The position numbers and the translations under genes were made by a program. The notes under the pieces are model-generated. The model made no database searches. It was not told the DNA's origin and was given only the letters and a program-made list of their open reading frames with translations. Shown here piece after piece: positions 45,821-54,522 of a DNA stretch of 64,000 bases. Position 1 is the first letter of the stretch. Each line of letters starts with the position of its first letter. The DNA comes from Cytobacillus suaedae (lineage in GTDB: Bacteria > Bacillota > Bacilli > Bacillales > Bacillaceae_L): NCBI GenBank assembly GCA_014960805.1, contig CP063163.1, positions 3,187,001-3,251,000 of the forward strand, in the 5' to 3' direction.

Positions 45821-45856
45821 AAAGCTCGGTACAGAAAATGTACCGAGCTTTATTTT
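45821..45856 (-). terminator. terminator after yqfX
   Basis: Perfect stem AAAGCTCGGTACA / TGTACCGAGCTTT with a short loop. On the minus strand it follows yqfX and precedes the NLKIN gene. Confidence 0.88.
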
Positions 45857-45877
45857 ACCGTTCTATAACTACGCTAT

Positions 45878-46270
45878 TTAAAAAAATGGGAGGATAAATA
45901 TGCCTACGATAATTGAGATGGCACCAATCCCTATTGCCCATGCTCCTAATCCTTTAGCACCTCTTCTGCGTGCGATAAAGCCAATAATAATCCCAGCAGC
46001 TCCCATAAGTACTGGCATTACAAATAATGAAATGATTGATAACGCTAAGGCCAACCATCCCATACCAGTTCCACCTGTAACTGTATCATTATCTGTTTCA
46101 GTTGCAGCTTCCCTGCTGTAATTTGTACCTAGTGGAGGTGCAACCTCAGCTGCAGTCTCCTCAGTATAATCCGAGTAGATATTTGAACCTAGGTTTGGGT
46201 CGACATAATGATTCTCATCATAATCATGAGCAATTCCTCGTTCACGGTTATTAGTTTGATCTTCTGCCAT
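45878..46270 (-). CDS. yqfX: DUF4190-type membrane protein YqfX
   Basis: A 130-residue protein with an acidic, hydrophilic N-terminal half (to about residue 68) and a C-terminal DUF4190 hairpin of two membrane helices separated by the basic turn ARRRGAKGLG. This matches YqfX of B. subtilis. Role unknown. Confidence 0.85.
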   Translation of the reverse strand: MAEDQTNNRERGIAHDYDENHYVDPNLGSNIYSDYTEETAAEVAPPLGTNYSREAATETDNDTVTGGTGMGWLALALSIISLFVMPVLMGAAGIIIGFIARRRGAKGLGAWAIGIGAISIIVGIFILPFF

Positions 46271-46452
46271 TGCTTAATCCCTCGCTTTCCTTAAGAGTAA
46301 GGAGCATTTATATTATTGAACCAATGTAGAGTAATTATGTTGTTAATGTTTTCTTCTATTGGAAACAAGCATTGAATCCTTGCATTTATGATAAAATAGA
46401 ACTAATAAGTAATTAATTTTATTAAAGTTAAACAAGGAGATGCTCTTTAAAA

Positions 46453-47025
46453 ATGAATAAAAAACTGGGTATTGATATTGATGGAACTATAACATGTCCA
46501 ACGACATTTGTTCCCTATATAAATGAATCATTCCAAATGAATATAACGCTTAACGATATGACTGAATATGATTTACGTCCATTATTAAAAGTAAATGATG
46601 AACAGTTTTGGGAATGGATGAACAAAGTAGAGCCAACCATCTATAAAAATGCACCATTGGCAAAAGATGCAAAGTCTGTCCTAGATATTTGGAAAGATCA
46701 ACATGAAATAATTTATATTAGTGCGAGAAGAGATCGGTACGAACCTGTAACCCTTGAATGGTTTATAGAAAATAAAATGCACTACCATAAAATTGAGTTA
46801 GTTGGAAGTCATGACAAGTTAGAAGCTGTAAAAAGGCATAAGATTGACTTATTTTTCGAAGATAAACATGATAATGCATGTGATATCAGTGAAGAATGTA
46901 AGATTCCTGTTATCCTTTTTAATACACCTTACAATCAAGATCCTATACCTAAGAATGTCATTAGGGTGAATGATTGGATAGAGGCACAAAAATGGGTAAA
47001 CAAGTATATTAAAGAACAAGCCTAA
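46453..47025 (+). CDS. yqfW: HAD-family 5'-nucleotidase-like protein YqfW
   Basis: A 190-residue cytoplasmic HAD hydrolase. Motif I is GIDIDGTITCP (D8, D10), motif II ISARRDR, and motif III/IV LFFEDKHDNA. These resemble the NT5C/deoxyribonucleotidase subgroup. It is divergent from yqfX, as in B. subtilis. Its stop codon lies 18 bp before the 11-bp direct repeat of the 47-kb element. Nucleotide substrate is inferred from family. Confidence 0.88.
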   Translation: MNKKLGIDIDGTITCPTTFVPYINESFQMNITLNDMTEYDLRPLLKVNDEQFWEWMNKVEPTIYKNAPLAKDAKSVLDIWKDQHEIIYISARRDRYEPVTLEWFIENKMHYHKIELVGSHDKLEAVKRHKIDLFFEDKHDNACDISEECKIPVILFNTPYNQDPIPKNVIRVNDWIEAQKWVNKYIKEQA

Positions 47026-47105
47026 AATAGAACAAGGTATCCCATTTAACACTATAACGGGTTCTCTTTTGGAGTGCAAATTCATTAATAACAGTACAAA
47101 TAAAG

Positions 47106-47152
47106 TAGTAAACAGCATGGTGATTATCAATTTAATCATCATGCTGTTTTAC
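47106..47152. repeat. hairpin with AAACAGCATG arms
   Basis: Arms AGTAAACAGCATGGTGATTA and TTAATCATCATGCTGTTTTACT pair with few mismatches around a 5-nt loop. A short TTTTAC follows, so it may also terminate yqfW. A related sequence (AACAGCATG...TTATCAATTT...ATGCTAATTAC) recurs at 47533-47581. Confidence 0.65.
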
Positions 47153-47224
47153 TTCTGTACCATAATCATTCAAAGTCGTTATAAGTTTAAGATGGGAGTT
47201 TTCAGATAAACACCCGAATCTTAT

Positions 47225-47418
47225 AATAGACGGAAAAATTCCGCTTAAATTGAAATTACCATTGAGAATGGCTTAAATAGACGGAGGGATTCCGCCTATT
47301 GACTCAAAAAACATTAAATTGGAGGATTTAACTGGGCATAAGCGGAAAAACTCCGCTTATTTAGCCAAAAATGTGCTCCATTCTGAAGATAGCCGGAAAA
47401 ATTCCGCTTATTTTACTT
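47225..47418. repeat. array of four CGGA...TCCGCTTATT palindromic elements (locus 3)
   Basis: CGGA anchors lie at 47231, 47282, 47343 and 47394, with spacings 51, 61 and 51 bp as in locus 2. The third element is a near-perfect palindrome, ATAAGCGGA / TCCGCTTAT around AAAAC. Short stretches between elements are shared with locus 2 (TATTGACTCAAAAAAC; CTCCATTCTG versus TTCCATTCTG), but the rest has diverged. Confidence 0.82.
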
Positions 47419-47627
47419 TTGCTGGTTACTTATTTAAGGACAAGCCTTCTTTCTCCTGATTGCATCTATTTTATGTTTGCCATTCCTGTCAAATTTAACG
47501 GTATATTAACAAGCGTTTTAGCATGTAAACTAACAGCATGAGATTGTTTATTATCAATTTGCTAATTGCTATGCTAATTACAGTGTTAATTACCAACTAA
47601 AATTGTCATAAACGTTCTTATACCAAC

Positions 47628-47668
47628 AAAAAACAGCATGCTAAATCATATGCGATTTAACATGCTAT
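47628..47668 (-). terminator. hairpin/terminator downstream of zur
   Basis: On the minus strand AGCATGTTAAATC pairs with GATTTAGCATGCT around a 6-nt loop and is followed by GTTTTTTG. It is about 80 bp past the zur stop and could end the znuC-znuB-zur transcript. Confidence 0.75.
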
Positions 47669-47749
47669 TTGAGTTGTTATTTCACGTTTTGCACTCATAA
47701 AGAGAACCTGTATTTAACACTAGGGACACCTTTTACTTTTTAGTTACAT

Positions 47750-48157
47750 TTAACACTCAGGACATGTTCCGTATATTTCAAATTTATGCCCGGTAACCTC
47801 ATAACCCTTTAGATTATCAGATAAGACTTCCATTGGGCATAGGTCTATTTCTTTCGTCTTTCCACATTCTAAACAAATAAAATGATGGTGATGATGCTTA
47901 GTACTGCACGTAAATCGGAAATGCTTTTCCCCCGATAACTCAGTGGTTTCTAAAATACCCAACTCTACAAAGGTAGAAAGATTACGATATATGGTATCAA
48001 AGCTTAAGCCTGGATAATCATCTTTCATATGATCTAAAACATCCTTGGCTGTAAGATATTTATCAGATTGTGAAAATAACTCCAACATATCTTCTCTTTT
48101 TCCAGTATGTTTAAATCCTTTTTCTTTCAATAATTCTAACGCTTCAGTTACTTTCAT
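47750..48157 (-). CDS. zur: zinc uptake regulator Zur (Fur family)
   Basis: A 135-residue zinc-responsive repressor. An N-terminal winged helix ([28 protein letters not shown]) is followed by a metal-binding domain with [23 protein letters not shown] and a terminal GTCPEC; the two CxxC pairs form the structural zinc site. The start at 48157 (MKVTEAL) is taken over the longer frame. It overlaps the end of znuB by 14 bp, so regulator and transporter are made together. Confidence 0.95.
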   Translation of the reverse strand: MKVTEALELLKEKGFKHTGKREDMLELFSQSDKYLTAKDVLDHMKDDYPGLSFDTIYRNLSTFVELGILETTELSGEKHFRFTCSTKHHHHHFICLECGKTKEIDLCPMEVLSDNLKGYEVTGHKFEIYGTCPEC

Positions 48158-49001
48158 TTTTATAAGACCTTCCTCTCCGCCACTTTTTCCAACTGATTGC
48201 ACAAATCAAGATGAAAACCGCTAGTACAACAATTGTTCCACCAGGAGCTAAGTCTAAATAAAAAGATAAAATCAATCCAAAAATTACAGATATTTCTCCG
48301 AATAATACTGAGAAAAATATAGTTTGTTTAAAACCATTTGCAATTCGGATGCTTGCCGCAACTGGAATTGTCATTAACGAAGAAACTAATAAAATACCAA
48401 CAATTCTCATCGAGGCAGCTATCACAAGAGCAACAGTTATGATAAAAATAAAGTGGATTAACTTAGCATTAATTCCGGATGCAACCGCATGTTCTTCATC
48501 GAACGATAAAAGAAATAATTCTTTATAAAATAAAATAATTATAAGTACAACAAATCCTGAAATTCCTACAACAGCCCACATATCACTTCTACTTACTGCA
48601 CTAACACTTCCGAATAAGTAATTAAATAAGTCTGTATTAAATCCATCAGCAAGAGAAATAAAAATGACGCTTAATCCAATTCCACCAGATAAAATGATGG
48701 GAATCGCAAGCTCCTGATAATGTTTATAGACGCCCCTTAATTTTTCAATAAACAAGGAACCTGTTACTGAGAAAGCCATTCCCATATACAGAGGGTTGAT
48801 AACCCCAGCAAGACCAAAGCGCTTCTCTATAAAAAGACTAGCAGCTATTCCAGCAAGTGTAACGTGACTTAGTGCATCGGCAATTAAAGATAAACGCCTA
48901 ACAACAACAAATACACCAAGTAATGGGGCTATAAAGCCGATCAGTACACCTGCAATAAAGGCATTTTGCAAAAATTCATATTGTAAAAGTCCTTCAAGCA
49001 T
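48144..49001 (-). CDS. znuB: zinc ABC transporter permease ZnuB
   Basis: A 285-residue membrane permease of the ZnuB/MntB type with about eight helices, [17 protein letters not shown] (family signature) and [15 protein letters not shown]. The start at 49001 ([10 protein letters not shown]) follows GGAGGG; the ATG further up lies within znuC. It works with ZnuC; the zinc-binding protein ZnuA is not encoded here. Confidence 0.94.
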   Translation of the reverse strand: MLEGLLQYEFLQNAFIAGVLIGFIAPLLGVFVVVRRLSLIADALSHVTLAGIAASLFIEKRFGLAGVINPLYMGMAFSVTGSLFIEKLRGVYKHYQELAIPIILSGGIGLSVIFISLADGFNTDLFNYLFGSVSAVSRSDMWAVVGISGFVVLIIILFYKELFLLSFDEEHAVASGINAKLIHFIFIITVALVIAASMRIVGILLVSSLMTIPVAASIRIANGFKQTIFFSVLFGEISVIFGLILSFYLDLAPGGTIVVLAVFILICAISWKKWRRGRSYKNESN

Positions 49002-49002
49002 A

Positions 49003-49785
49003 TTAGTGCCCTCCATGATTATGACTATGATCATGTGTTAATACATGAAGGTGATGGCCATAAAACTGTGAAAAATCTTTTTCTTGTAATTCATCGAAAT
49101 CTTTTGCACTCCCGTGGAAGTGTAAATGCTTATTTAAACAAGCAACATGAGTCACTTTATCTGTAATTGTACCTACGTCATGCGTAACTAAAATTAATGT
49201 AATGCCTAATCGCTTATTTAAGTCATCTAGCATATTATAAAAATTTTGCACCGTCTGGGCATCAATTCCAACTGTAGGTTCATCAAGGATTAATAATTCT
49301 GGTTGACTGACAAGTGCTCTAGCAATAAATACTCTTTGCTGCTGTCCTCCTGATAATTCACCTATGTTTCTTTGGACAAATTCAGACATGCCTACAGAAT
49401 CAATAGCTTCTGACACCAACTGCTTGTTTTCTTTACTTAAGAATTTAAATAAACCAAGTTTGGATGTTAAACCACTGGCTACAACTTCGAATACTGTCGC
49501 AGGAAAGCCTGAATTAAAACTATTGGCTTTTTGTGAGACAAATCCAATTTTGTGCCAGTTTTTAAAAGAATGAATATCTGTATTAAATAGTCTAATAGAG
49601 CCTTTTTGCGGTTTTATAAGGCCGAGTATGCACTTTAACAGGGTTGACTTTCCAGAACCATTTGGTCCTACTAAGCCTAAAAAAGCACCTTTTGGTACAG
49701 TTAAATGTATATCTTCAAGCACATTTTGCTTTTCATATCGATAATATAGATGATCGATTTCTAATATAAGGTTATTGTCATGCAT
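49003..49785 (-). CDS. znuC: zinc ABC transporter ATP-binding protein ZnuC
   Basis: A 260-residue ABC ATPase with Walker A GPNGSGKST, Q-loop FVSQKANSF, signature [15 protein letters not shown], Walker B LLILDEPTVGID and H-loop LVTHDVGTI. The tail ends in a histidine-rich stretch (HHLHVLTHDHSHNHGGH) typical of zinc transporter ATPases. First gene of the znuC-znuB-zur operon; a Zur-box candidate overlaps its transcription start. Confidence 0.95.
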   Translation of the reverse strand: MHDNNLILEIDHLYYRYEKQNVLEDIHLTVPKGAFLGLVGPNGSGKSTLLKCILGLIKPQKGSIRLFNTDIHSFKNWHKIGFVSQKANSFNSGFPATVFEVVASGLTSKLGLFKFLSKENKQLVSEAIDSVGMSEFVQRNIGELSGGQQQRVFIARALVSQPELLILDEPTVGIDAQTVQNFYNMLDDLNKRLGITLILVTHDVGTITDKVTHVACLNKHLHFHGSAKDFDELQEKDFSQFYGHHLHVLTHDHSHNHGGH

Positions 49786-49803
49786 GTAATCACCTTTTCA
49801 GTT

Positions 49804-49861
49804 TTTAAGAATCATTCCGATTTACAAAGTGTAGTATACATGACACTCTACCTTTTGTAAA
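49804..49861 (-). promoter_or_regulatory. znuC promoter with Zur-box candidate
   Basis: On the minus strand, TTTACA (49856-49861), 17-bp spacer, TATACT (49833-49838). Just downstream, 49804-49823 reads AAGAATCATTCCGATTT on the plus strand, close to the Bacillus Zur consensus TCGTAATNATTACGA with one strong half-site. Binding there would block initiation. Confidence 0.7.
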
Positions 49862-49865
49862 GAAA

Positions 49866-49908
49866 GTGCTTGGAAGGTTTTTTACGAATTAAACCTTCCG
49901 AAGCACAT
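49866..49908 (-). terminator. terminator after yqfU
   Basis: On the minus strand GTGCTTCGGAAGGTTT pairs with AAACCTTCCAAGCAC (one bulge) around a 7-10-nt loop, followed by a T-rich stretch. Confidence 0.85.
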
Positions 49909-49914
49909 TTTTAA

Positions 49915-50787
49915 TCAATGTATGGCTGATTTAAATTTTCCGCCTTTTACTTCATGGGTGTCCATAATTGTGATAAATGCATTAGGATCAATCTCTTGCA
50001 CTAGTGATTTAAGCTTTGTAACCTCTAGACGAGTGATAACAACGTAAATTACATCTTTTTCCATATCGGTAAAGCCGCCCTTACCTTTTAATTTTGTTGT
50101 CCCTCTTCCTAGTCGACTTAATATTGCGTCCGATATTTCATTAAACTCATCAGAAACAATAAATGCTGCCTTGGTTTCATCTAATCCCTGGATCACTGTA
50201 TCGATGGTTTTAAAAGCAATATAGTATGTCATAACAGAATACATCGCTTGTTCAGGTCCAAATACGAAGGCTGCCCATAAAAAGATAAAAATATTAATAA
50301 ACATAATAAACTCACCAACAGAGAACGGTAGCTTTTTAGTTAATAATATTCCTAAAATTTCTGTACCATCCATCGCCCCACCATGACGAATGACTAACCC
50401 TACTCCCACTCCTAAGACTAAACCCCCAAAAACAGTAGCTAGAATAGGCTCATTCGTAAATGGTTCTACATGGTGTAACATCGTTTCTATTAACGCCAAT
50501 GCACCGATTGCTAATAGTGAGGACCACATAAACGTTTTTCCAATGAATTTATAACCGTAATACATAAAAGGTAAATTTAATACGATAATTAATAGTGCAA
50601 AGCTTATGTATGGAGGTGTTAAGTAATCTAAGATTAGAGAAATTCCGATAACTCCTCCATCGATAATTTGGTTAGGTACTAAAAATAACTCAATTGATGC
50701 TGCTGCGAGACCTGCACCAAAAATTATCATTACAATTCTATATACTATACTAGCTAAACCTTCTTTTTTATGTTGTTTGTGCGCCAT
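49915..50787 (-). CDS. yqfU: YitT family membrane protein (DUF161/DUF2179)
   Basis: A 290-residue protein with five to six membrane helices, the family segment [16 protein letters not shown], and a C-terminal soluble DUF2179 domain ([24 protein letters not shown] ... [13 protein letters not shown]). It matches YqfU of B. subtilis. Function unresolved, though relatives are proposed transporters. Confidence 0.9.
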   Translation of the reverse strand: MAHKQHKKEGLASIVYRIVMIIFGAGLAAASIELFLVPNQIIDGGVIGISLILDYLTPPYISFALLIIVLNLPFMYYGYKFIGKTFMWSSLLAIGALALIETMLHHVEPFTNEPILATVFGGLVLGVGVGLVIRHGGAMDGTEILGILLTKKLPFSVGEFIMFINIFIFLWAAFVFGPEQAMYSVMTYYIAFKTIDTVIQGLDETKAAFIVSDEFNEISDAILSRLGRGTTKLKGKGGFTDMEKDVIYVVITRLEVTKLKSLVQEIDPNAFITIMDTHEVKGGKFKSAIH

Positions 50788-50856
50788 AAATCCCCCTACT
50801 CGTCCTTTTTATCATTCCGCTCTTTTGGTAAAGGATGTTGTTTTTCATAAAACGTA

Positions 50857-50905
50857 GTCCGTTCCTTCCCGCAGGAGTCAAGTGCCTTCCGCTCCAATCC
50901 ACTCT
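50857..50905. repeat. internally deleted copy C of structured dispersed repeat
   Basis: Joins the left edge (GTCCGTTCCTT) directly to the right end (TTCCCGCAGGAGTCAAGTGCC...CCACTCT) of the element seen at 40587-40724, lacking about 85 bp of the middle. The retained right end is identical to copy A. Confidence 0.85.
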
Positions 50906-51069
50906 TGCTATAACTATATTTAAAAACAACACTCTTAGCAAAAGAAATAATTCCTTATCATATATAATACAATACCTATTCCGTTGAGAGTAATAATAAA
51001 CTCATCTCCATTTTTTTCTCACATATTATCATTTCATCTCATAAAGTAAAGATAGAGGTGAGAAAAAGG

Positions 51070-51321
51070 ATGAGTTTATTTAAAAACATTATTAATAAGA
51101 AAATGAATAATATTACAGTAGACGAACTTTTATCTTATAGTCAACAATATCAAATCGCAATAAATCGAAATCAGGCAAAAGAAGTTGTTAAATTAATCCG
51201 TGGCAAAAACATAAACCTATTTGATGATAACGAACGACATAGGCTCTTAAAGCAGGTTGCTCGAATTACTAGTCCTGAGGTTGCAAGACAGTTGAATACA
51301 TTATTCAATCAATTAATGTAA
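51070..51321 (+). CDS. yqfT: DUF2624 family protein
   Basis: An 83-residue helical cytoplasmic protein beginning MSLFKNIINKKMNNITVDELL and containing the NLFDDNERHRLLKQVARITSP stretch. It matches the DUF2624 pattern of YqfT, neighbour of nfo in B. subtilis. Start at 51070 with GAGGTGAG upstream. Function unknown. Confidence 0.82.
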   Translation: MSLFKNIINKKMNNITVDELLSYSQQYQIAINRNQAKEVVKLIRGKNINLFDDNERHRLLKQVARITSPEVARQLNTLFNQLM

Positions 51322-51340
51322 AATCCATATGTAATGAAAC

Positions 51341-51376
51341 AAAAACTGTCAAGATAATAAACTTGACAGTTTTTGA
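51341..51376. terminator. terminator between yqfT and nfo
   Basis: Perfect stem AAAAACTGTCAAG / CTTGACAGTTTTT with an 8-nt loop. Shared by the two convergent genes. Confidence 0.93.
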
Positions 51377-51396
51377 ACTTCTATACCATAAACGTT

Positions 51397-52290
51397 CTAT
51401 GAGTTACTGATTTTTGTTAAAAGTTCAGAGTCAAATTCTTTCCCTTTTAACATTTCAATTTCAAATTTGTAAGGTGCTTTTTTATTATTTTTGTCTTCTC
51501 CAATAAAAGGAGTTTCTAAAATTTTTGGAACACTTGCTAACTGTGGGTGATGAACGATGTAGCTAAGTGCAGAAAACCCGATGTTACCAAAACCGATGTT
51601 TTCATGTCTGTCCTTCCTTGCCCCACGTTCATTTTTACTATCATTAATGTGTAGAACCTTTAGTCGGTCAATTCCGATTAACTTATCAAACTCATTTAAT
51701 ACACCGTCAAAATCATCCACAATGTTATAACCTGCATCATGGGTGTGACATGTATCAAAACATACAGAGATTTTTTCATTATGTTGTACACCATCAATTA
51801 TTTTAGCAATTTCTTCGAACGAGCTCCCACATTCAGAACCTTTTCCCGCCATCGTTTCTAAAGCAATTTGTACTTCTTGATCTGAAGTAACAACTTCATT
51901 AAGTCCCTCAATAATTTGCTTAATCCCACATTCAGCACCAGCACCAACGTGAGCACCAGGGTGAAGAACGATTTGTCTAGCACCTAGTGCATATGTACGC
52001 TCTATTTCCGAACGTAAAAAATTTACACCAAGCTCAAAAGTAGAAGGATTAGTTGAGTTCCCAATATTAATAATATAAGGAGCATGAACGATAATGTCGT
52101 CAATTCCATTTGCCTTCATGTGTGCTAATCCAGCCTCGATGTTAAGGTCTTCTATTTTTTTTCTTCTAGTATTTTGAGGTGCACCTGTATAAATCATAAA
52201 TGTATTTGAACCATATGAAGCAGCCTCAGCACTTGCTGCCAATAGCATATCTTTCCCACTCATTGAAACATGTGAGCCAATTTTCAACAT
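51397..52290 (-). CDS. nfo: deoxyribonuclease IV (AP endonuclease)
   Basis: Cuts DNA 5' to abasic sites in base-excision repair. The 297 residues contain the three AP-endonuclease-2 signatures: [26 protein letters not shown] and [23 protein letters not shown], which supply the trinuclear zinc ligands. It lies 28 bp downstream of cshB and is likely co-transcribed. In spore formers Nfo protects germinating spores. Confidence 0.96.
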   Translation of the reverse strand: MLKIGSHVSMSGKDMLLAASAEAASYGSNTFMIYTGAPQNTRRKKIEDLNIEAGLAHMKANGIDDIIVHAPYIINIGNSTNPSTFELGVNFLRSEIERTYALGARQIVLHPGAHVGAGAECGIKQIIEGLNEVVTSDQEVQIALETMAGKGSECGSSFEEIAKIIDGVQHNEKISVCFDTCHTHDAGYNIVDDFDGVLNEFDKLIGIDRLKVLHINDSKNERGARKDRHENIGFGNIGFSALSYIVHHPQLASVPKILETPFIGEDKNNKKAPYKFEIEMLKGKEFDSELLTKISNS

Positions 52291-52318
52291 CTATTTACAC
52301 TCCAATCCCTCGTTCATT

Positions 52319-53629
52319 CTATTTTCTTTTTACTCTTCTTTGGCGTTTTTTAAATTGTTCCATTTCCCTCGTCATTTTTTTCTTATAACCAGGTTTTACT
52401 TTACTCGGTCTTCTAACAGCACTTCTTGCTTGTCTTTCTACTTCATCATCTTTTTTCTGTCTATTTTTTCGTTTATTTCTTTCACCAAGCTTGACCCACT
52501 CATTTTTCTCTAGGTCAATATTTGTAAATGTGATACCCAACTTTTCGAGCTTATTTAAGGCATCTTCGTCTGGTAAGTCATATATTGTGACAGCTGTGCC
52601 AGAATAACCTGCTCTTGCAGTACGACCCACTCGGTGAATATAAAAGTCTAAATCAGAAGGTAGCTCATAGTTGATCACATGACTTACACCTTCAATGTCA
52701 ATTCCCCTTGCCGCAAGGTCTGTAGCTACAACATATTGGAATTCTAAATCACTGATTTGCTTCATTACTTTTTTACGATCACGCGGAGATAATCCACCAT
52801 GAATTCTACCTACTTTGAGACCTTTTTCAAGTAAACCATCCGCAACTTCATCAGCCATTTTTTTCGTATTCGTGAAAACAATCGCTAAATAAGGGTTATA
52901 TGCTTTAAGCATATCATGTAACAGTTTAAGTTTGTTTCGATGTCTTAATGGAACTAACACATGCTCCACTTTTGTTGCTGTTGCTTGCTTTGGTGCAACG
53001 TGTGTATATTTCGGGTTTTCAAGATATTTTTTTAAAAAAGGTTTTAGTTTTTCTGGAATTGTCGCTGAGAAAACAAGAATTTGAATTTTCTCAGGCATTT
53101 TTGCTGCAACTTGGTCTACATCCTCAATAAAGCCCATATCAAGCATTAAATCGGCCTCGTCAATTACAATCGTAGTGGCTGTATGAACTAACAGCGCATT
53201 TTCTTTCGTAAGGTCATTGATTCTTCCTGGAGTCCCAACAACAATATGCGGCTGAATTTTTAATTTATCAATTGCCCTTTGTTTATCCGTTCCACCAACA
53301 AAATTTTTCGCAGTGATCTGTTCATCTGGAGAACAATGTTTAATAACCTTTAAAACTTCCTGATAAATCTGTGTAGCTAATTCTCTAGTCGGTGCTGTTA
53401 TCACTGCTTGTACTTCATTTAAAGAAGGATTAATTTTGTTTAACAATGGCAGGAGGTATGCGTGAGTTTTACCAGTCCCTGTTTGCGATTGACCAATTGC
53501 ACTTTCTCCACGCTGGATAGAAGGAATGAGACGCTCCTGTATATCCGTTGGTTTTGTAAATTTTAACTCCGTCAGTGCATTCATAATAAAAGGTTGAAAT
53601 TCAAAACGTTCAAATTGATTATTTTCCAT
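52319..53629 (-). CDS. cshB: DEAD-box RNA helicase CshB
   Basis: ATP-dependent RNA helicase of 436 residues. Q motif (FTKPTDIQERLIP), motif I SQTGTGKT, II VIDEADLMLD, III SATIPEK, V ATDLAARGIDI and VI HRVGRTARAG are intact. A strongly basic C-terminal tail (KRKNRQKK, KKKMTREMEQFKKRQRRVKRK) is typical of CshB, which works in cold adaptation and RNA turnover. Paired with nfo as in B. subtilis. Confidence 0.95.
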   Translation of the reverse strand: MENNQFERFEFQPFIMNALTELKFTKPTDIQERLIPSIQRGESAIGQSQTGTGKTHAYLLPLLNKINPSLNEVQAVITAPTRELATQIYQEVLKVIKHCSPDEQITAKNFVGGTDKQRAIDKLKIQPHIVVGTPGRINDLTKENALLVHTATTIVIDEADLMLDMGFIEDVDQVAAKMPEKIQILVFSATIPEKLKPFLKKYLENPKYTHVAPKQATATKVEHVLVPLRHRNKLKLLHDMLKAYNPYLAIVFTNTKKMADEVADGLLEKGLKVGRIHGGLSPRDRKKVMKQISDLEFQYVVATDLAARGIDIEGVSHVINYELPSDLDFYIHRVGRTARAGYSGTAVTIYDLPDEDALNKLEKLGITFTNIDLEKNEWVKLGERNKRKNRQKKDDEVERQARSAVRRPSKVKPGYKKKMTREMEQFKKRQRRVKRK

Positions 53630-53861
53630 AAAGTAGTAACCTCATTCATTAATTATTTATTATTAGTTATTTTTCGACATAAACGAACAATTTAACCTAA
53701 TTTCTCATTATAAATGATTTTTTTCCAAAAAACCATTAACCGAGCCTAATATTTCCTGATTTTAAACATTCTACTACACATTAGCATATTGTAAGTAATG
53801 AAGGTATCTGGATTTATTGATACTTTTTACTTATGTAATTACCAAGAAAGGAGGAAAAAAT

Positions 53862-54377
53862 ATGTTTCCCGGAAGACAATTACCTCCAATGCAAGGATAC
53901 CCTATGCAAAATCCATTCGGCGCTGGTTTTCAACCACAGCAAATGCCTAGTCGTGGTGCGGGTGGTCTGTTGAAAAAATTATTTTCAGGTGCTTCTTCAC
54001 CAATGCAAGGAGTAGCAAACCCTTCAGCTGTTCAGGGAATGTTTAATCCATCGACTATTCAAGGTCTAGCAAATCCTGCAAACCTTAGTGGCATGTTAGG
54101 AAACGTTCAAAAAGCTTTAAAAATGGCTGAAACGGTTGGACCCATGGTACAGCAGTACGGTCCTTTAGTTAGAAATATTCCCGCAATGTATAAGATTTAT
54201 AAGGAACTTAATAATAACGATTCAGAAACTGCTACCGCTGAGGAAGGCAAAGATGTGGAAGCTTCAAATAGAAAAAAAGAAGTAAGAGAAAGGGAAGTTC
54301 CTAAAGAGAAGGAAGCAAGAACTACCAAAAGAAAATTAACTGAACAAAAAGCCTCGTTACCTAAGCTCTATGTTTAA
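53862..54377 (+). CDS. yqfQ: YqfQ/VrrA-like protein
   Basis: A 171-residue protein with a proline/glutamine/methionine-rich N-terminus (LPPMQGYPMQNPFG), three imperfect copies of an NPSxxQGM/L motif (ANPSAVQGMF, NPSTIQGLA, NPANLSGML), a helical middle and a highly charged tail (KKEVREREVPKEKEARTTKRK). It matches the YqfQ family, to which B. anthracis VrrA belongs. Start ATG 53862 with AAGGAGG. Spore association is suspected in the family; function unknown. Confidence 0.82.
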   Translation: MFPGRQLPPMQGYPMQNPFGAGFQPQQMPSRGAGGLLKKLFSGASSPMQGVANPSAVQGMFNPSTIQGLANPANLSGMLGNVQKALKMAETVGPMVQQYGPLVRNIPAMYKIYKELNNNDSETATAEEGKDVEASNRKKEVREREVPKEKEARTTKRKLTEQKASLPKLYV

Positions 54378-54522
54378 GTTGTCATATTAATAGTATATCA
54401 TGCTTTGTATTATTCTCCTTACTCCGATATAATAATAAGAGATTAGAAGATTATTTTGGCGAAAGAACGGGTCGAATAAAAGTTAATCGTTCCTTTACCA
54501 TTAGTCTAAAGGAGGAGAATAC

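Larger units (their letters stand above)
47044..47722. mobile_element. non-coding element bounded by inverted repeats and 11-bp direct repeats
   Basis: ATTTAACACTA occurs at 47044-47054 and 47712-47722 in direct orientation. Just inside, GGTTCTCTTTTGGAGTGCAAA (about 47060-47080) faces its inverted copy TTTGCACTCATAAAGAGAACC (about 47688-47708), 19 of 21 matching. This is the layout of a small non-autonomous insertion with target duplication, but no transposase is present and no second copy is in the window. Confidence 0.45.
47026..47749. other. 724-bp gene-free region between yqfW and zur
   Basis: No coding frame with a ribosome binding site. It holds the inverted- and direct-repeat-bounded element, three AACAGCATG-type hairpins or half-hairpins (47106-47152, 47533-47581, 47628-47668) and the locus-3 repeat array, each listed separately or in the findings. 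Confidence 0.75.

Noticed and set aside
46849-47142. 97-residue minus-strand hydrophobic open frame antisense to yqfW
   Set aside because: It overlaps a well-supported HAD gene and a hairpin, and no ribosome binding site supports its start.
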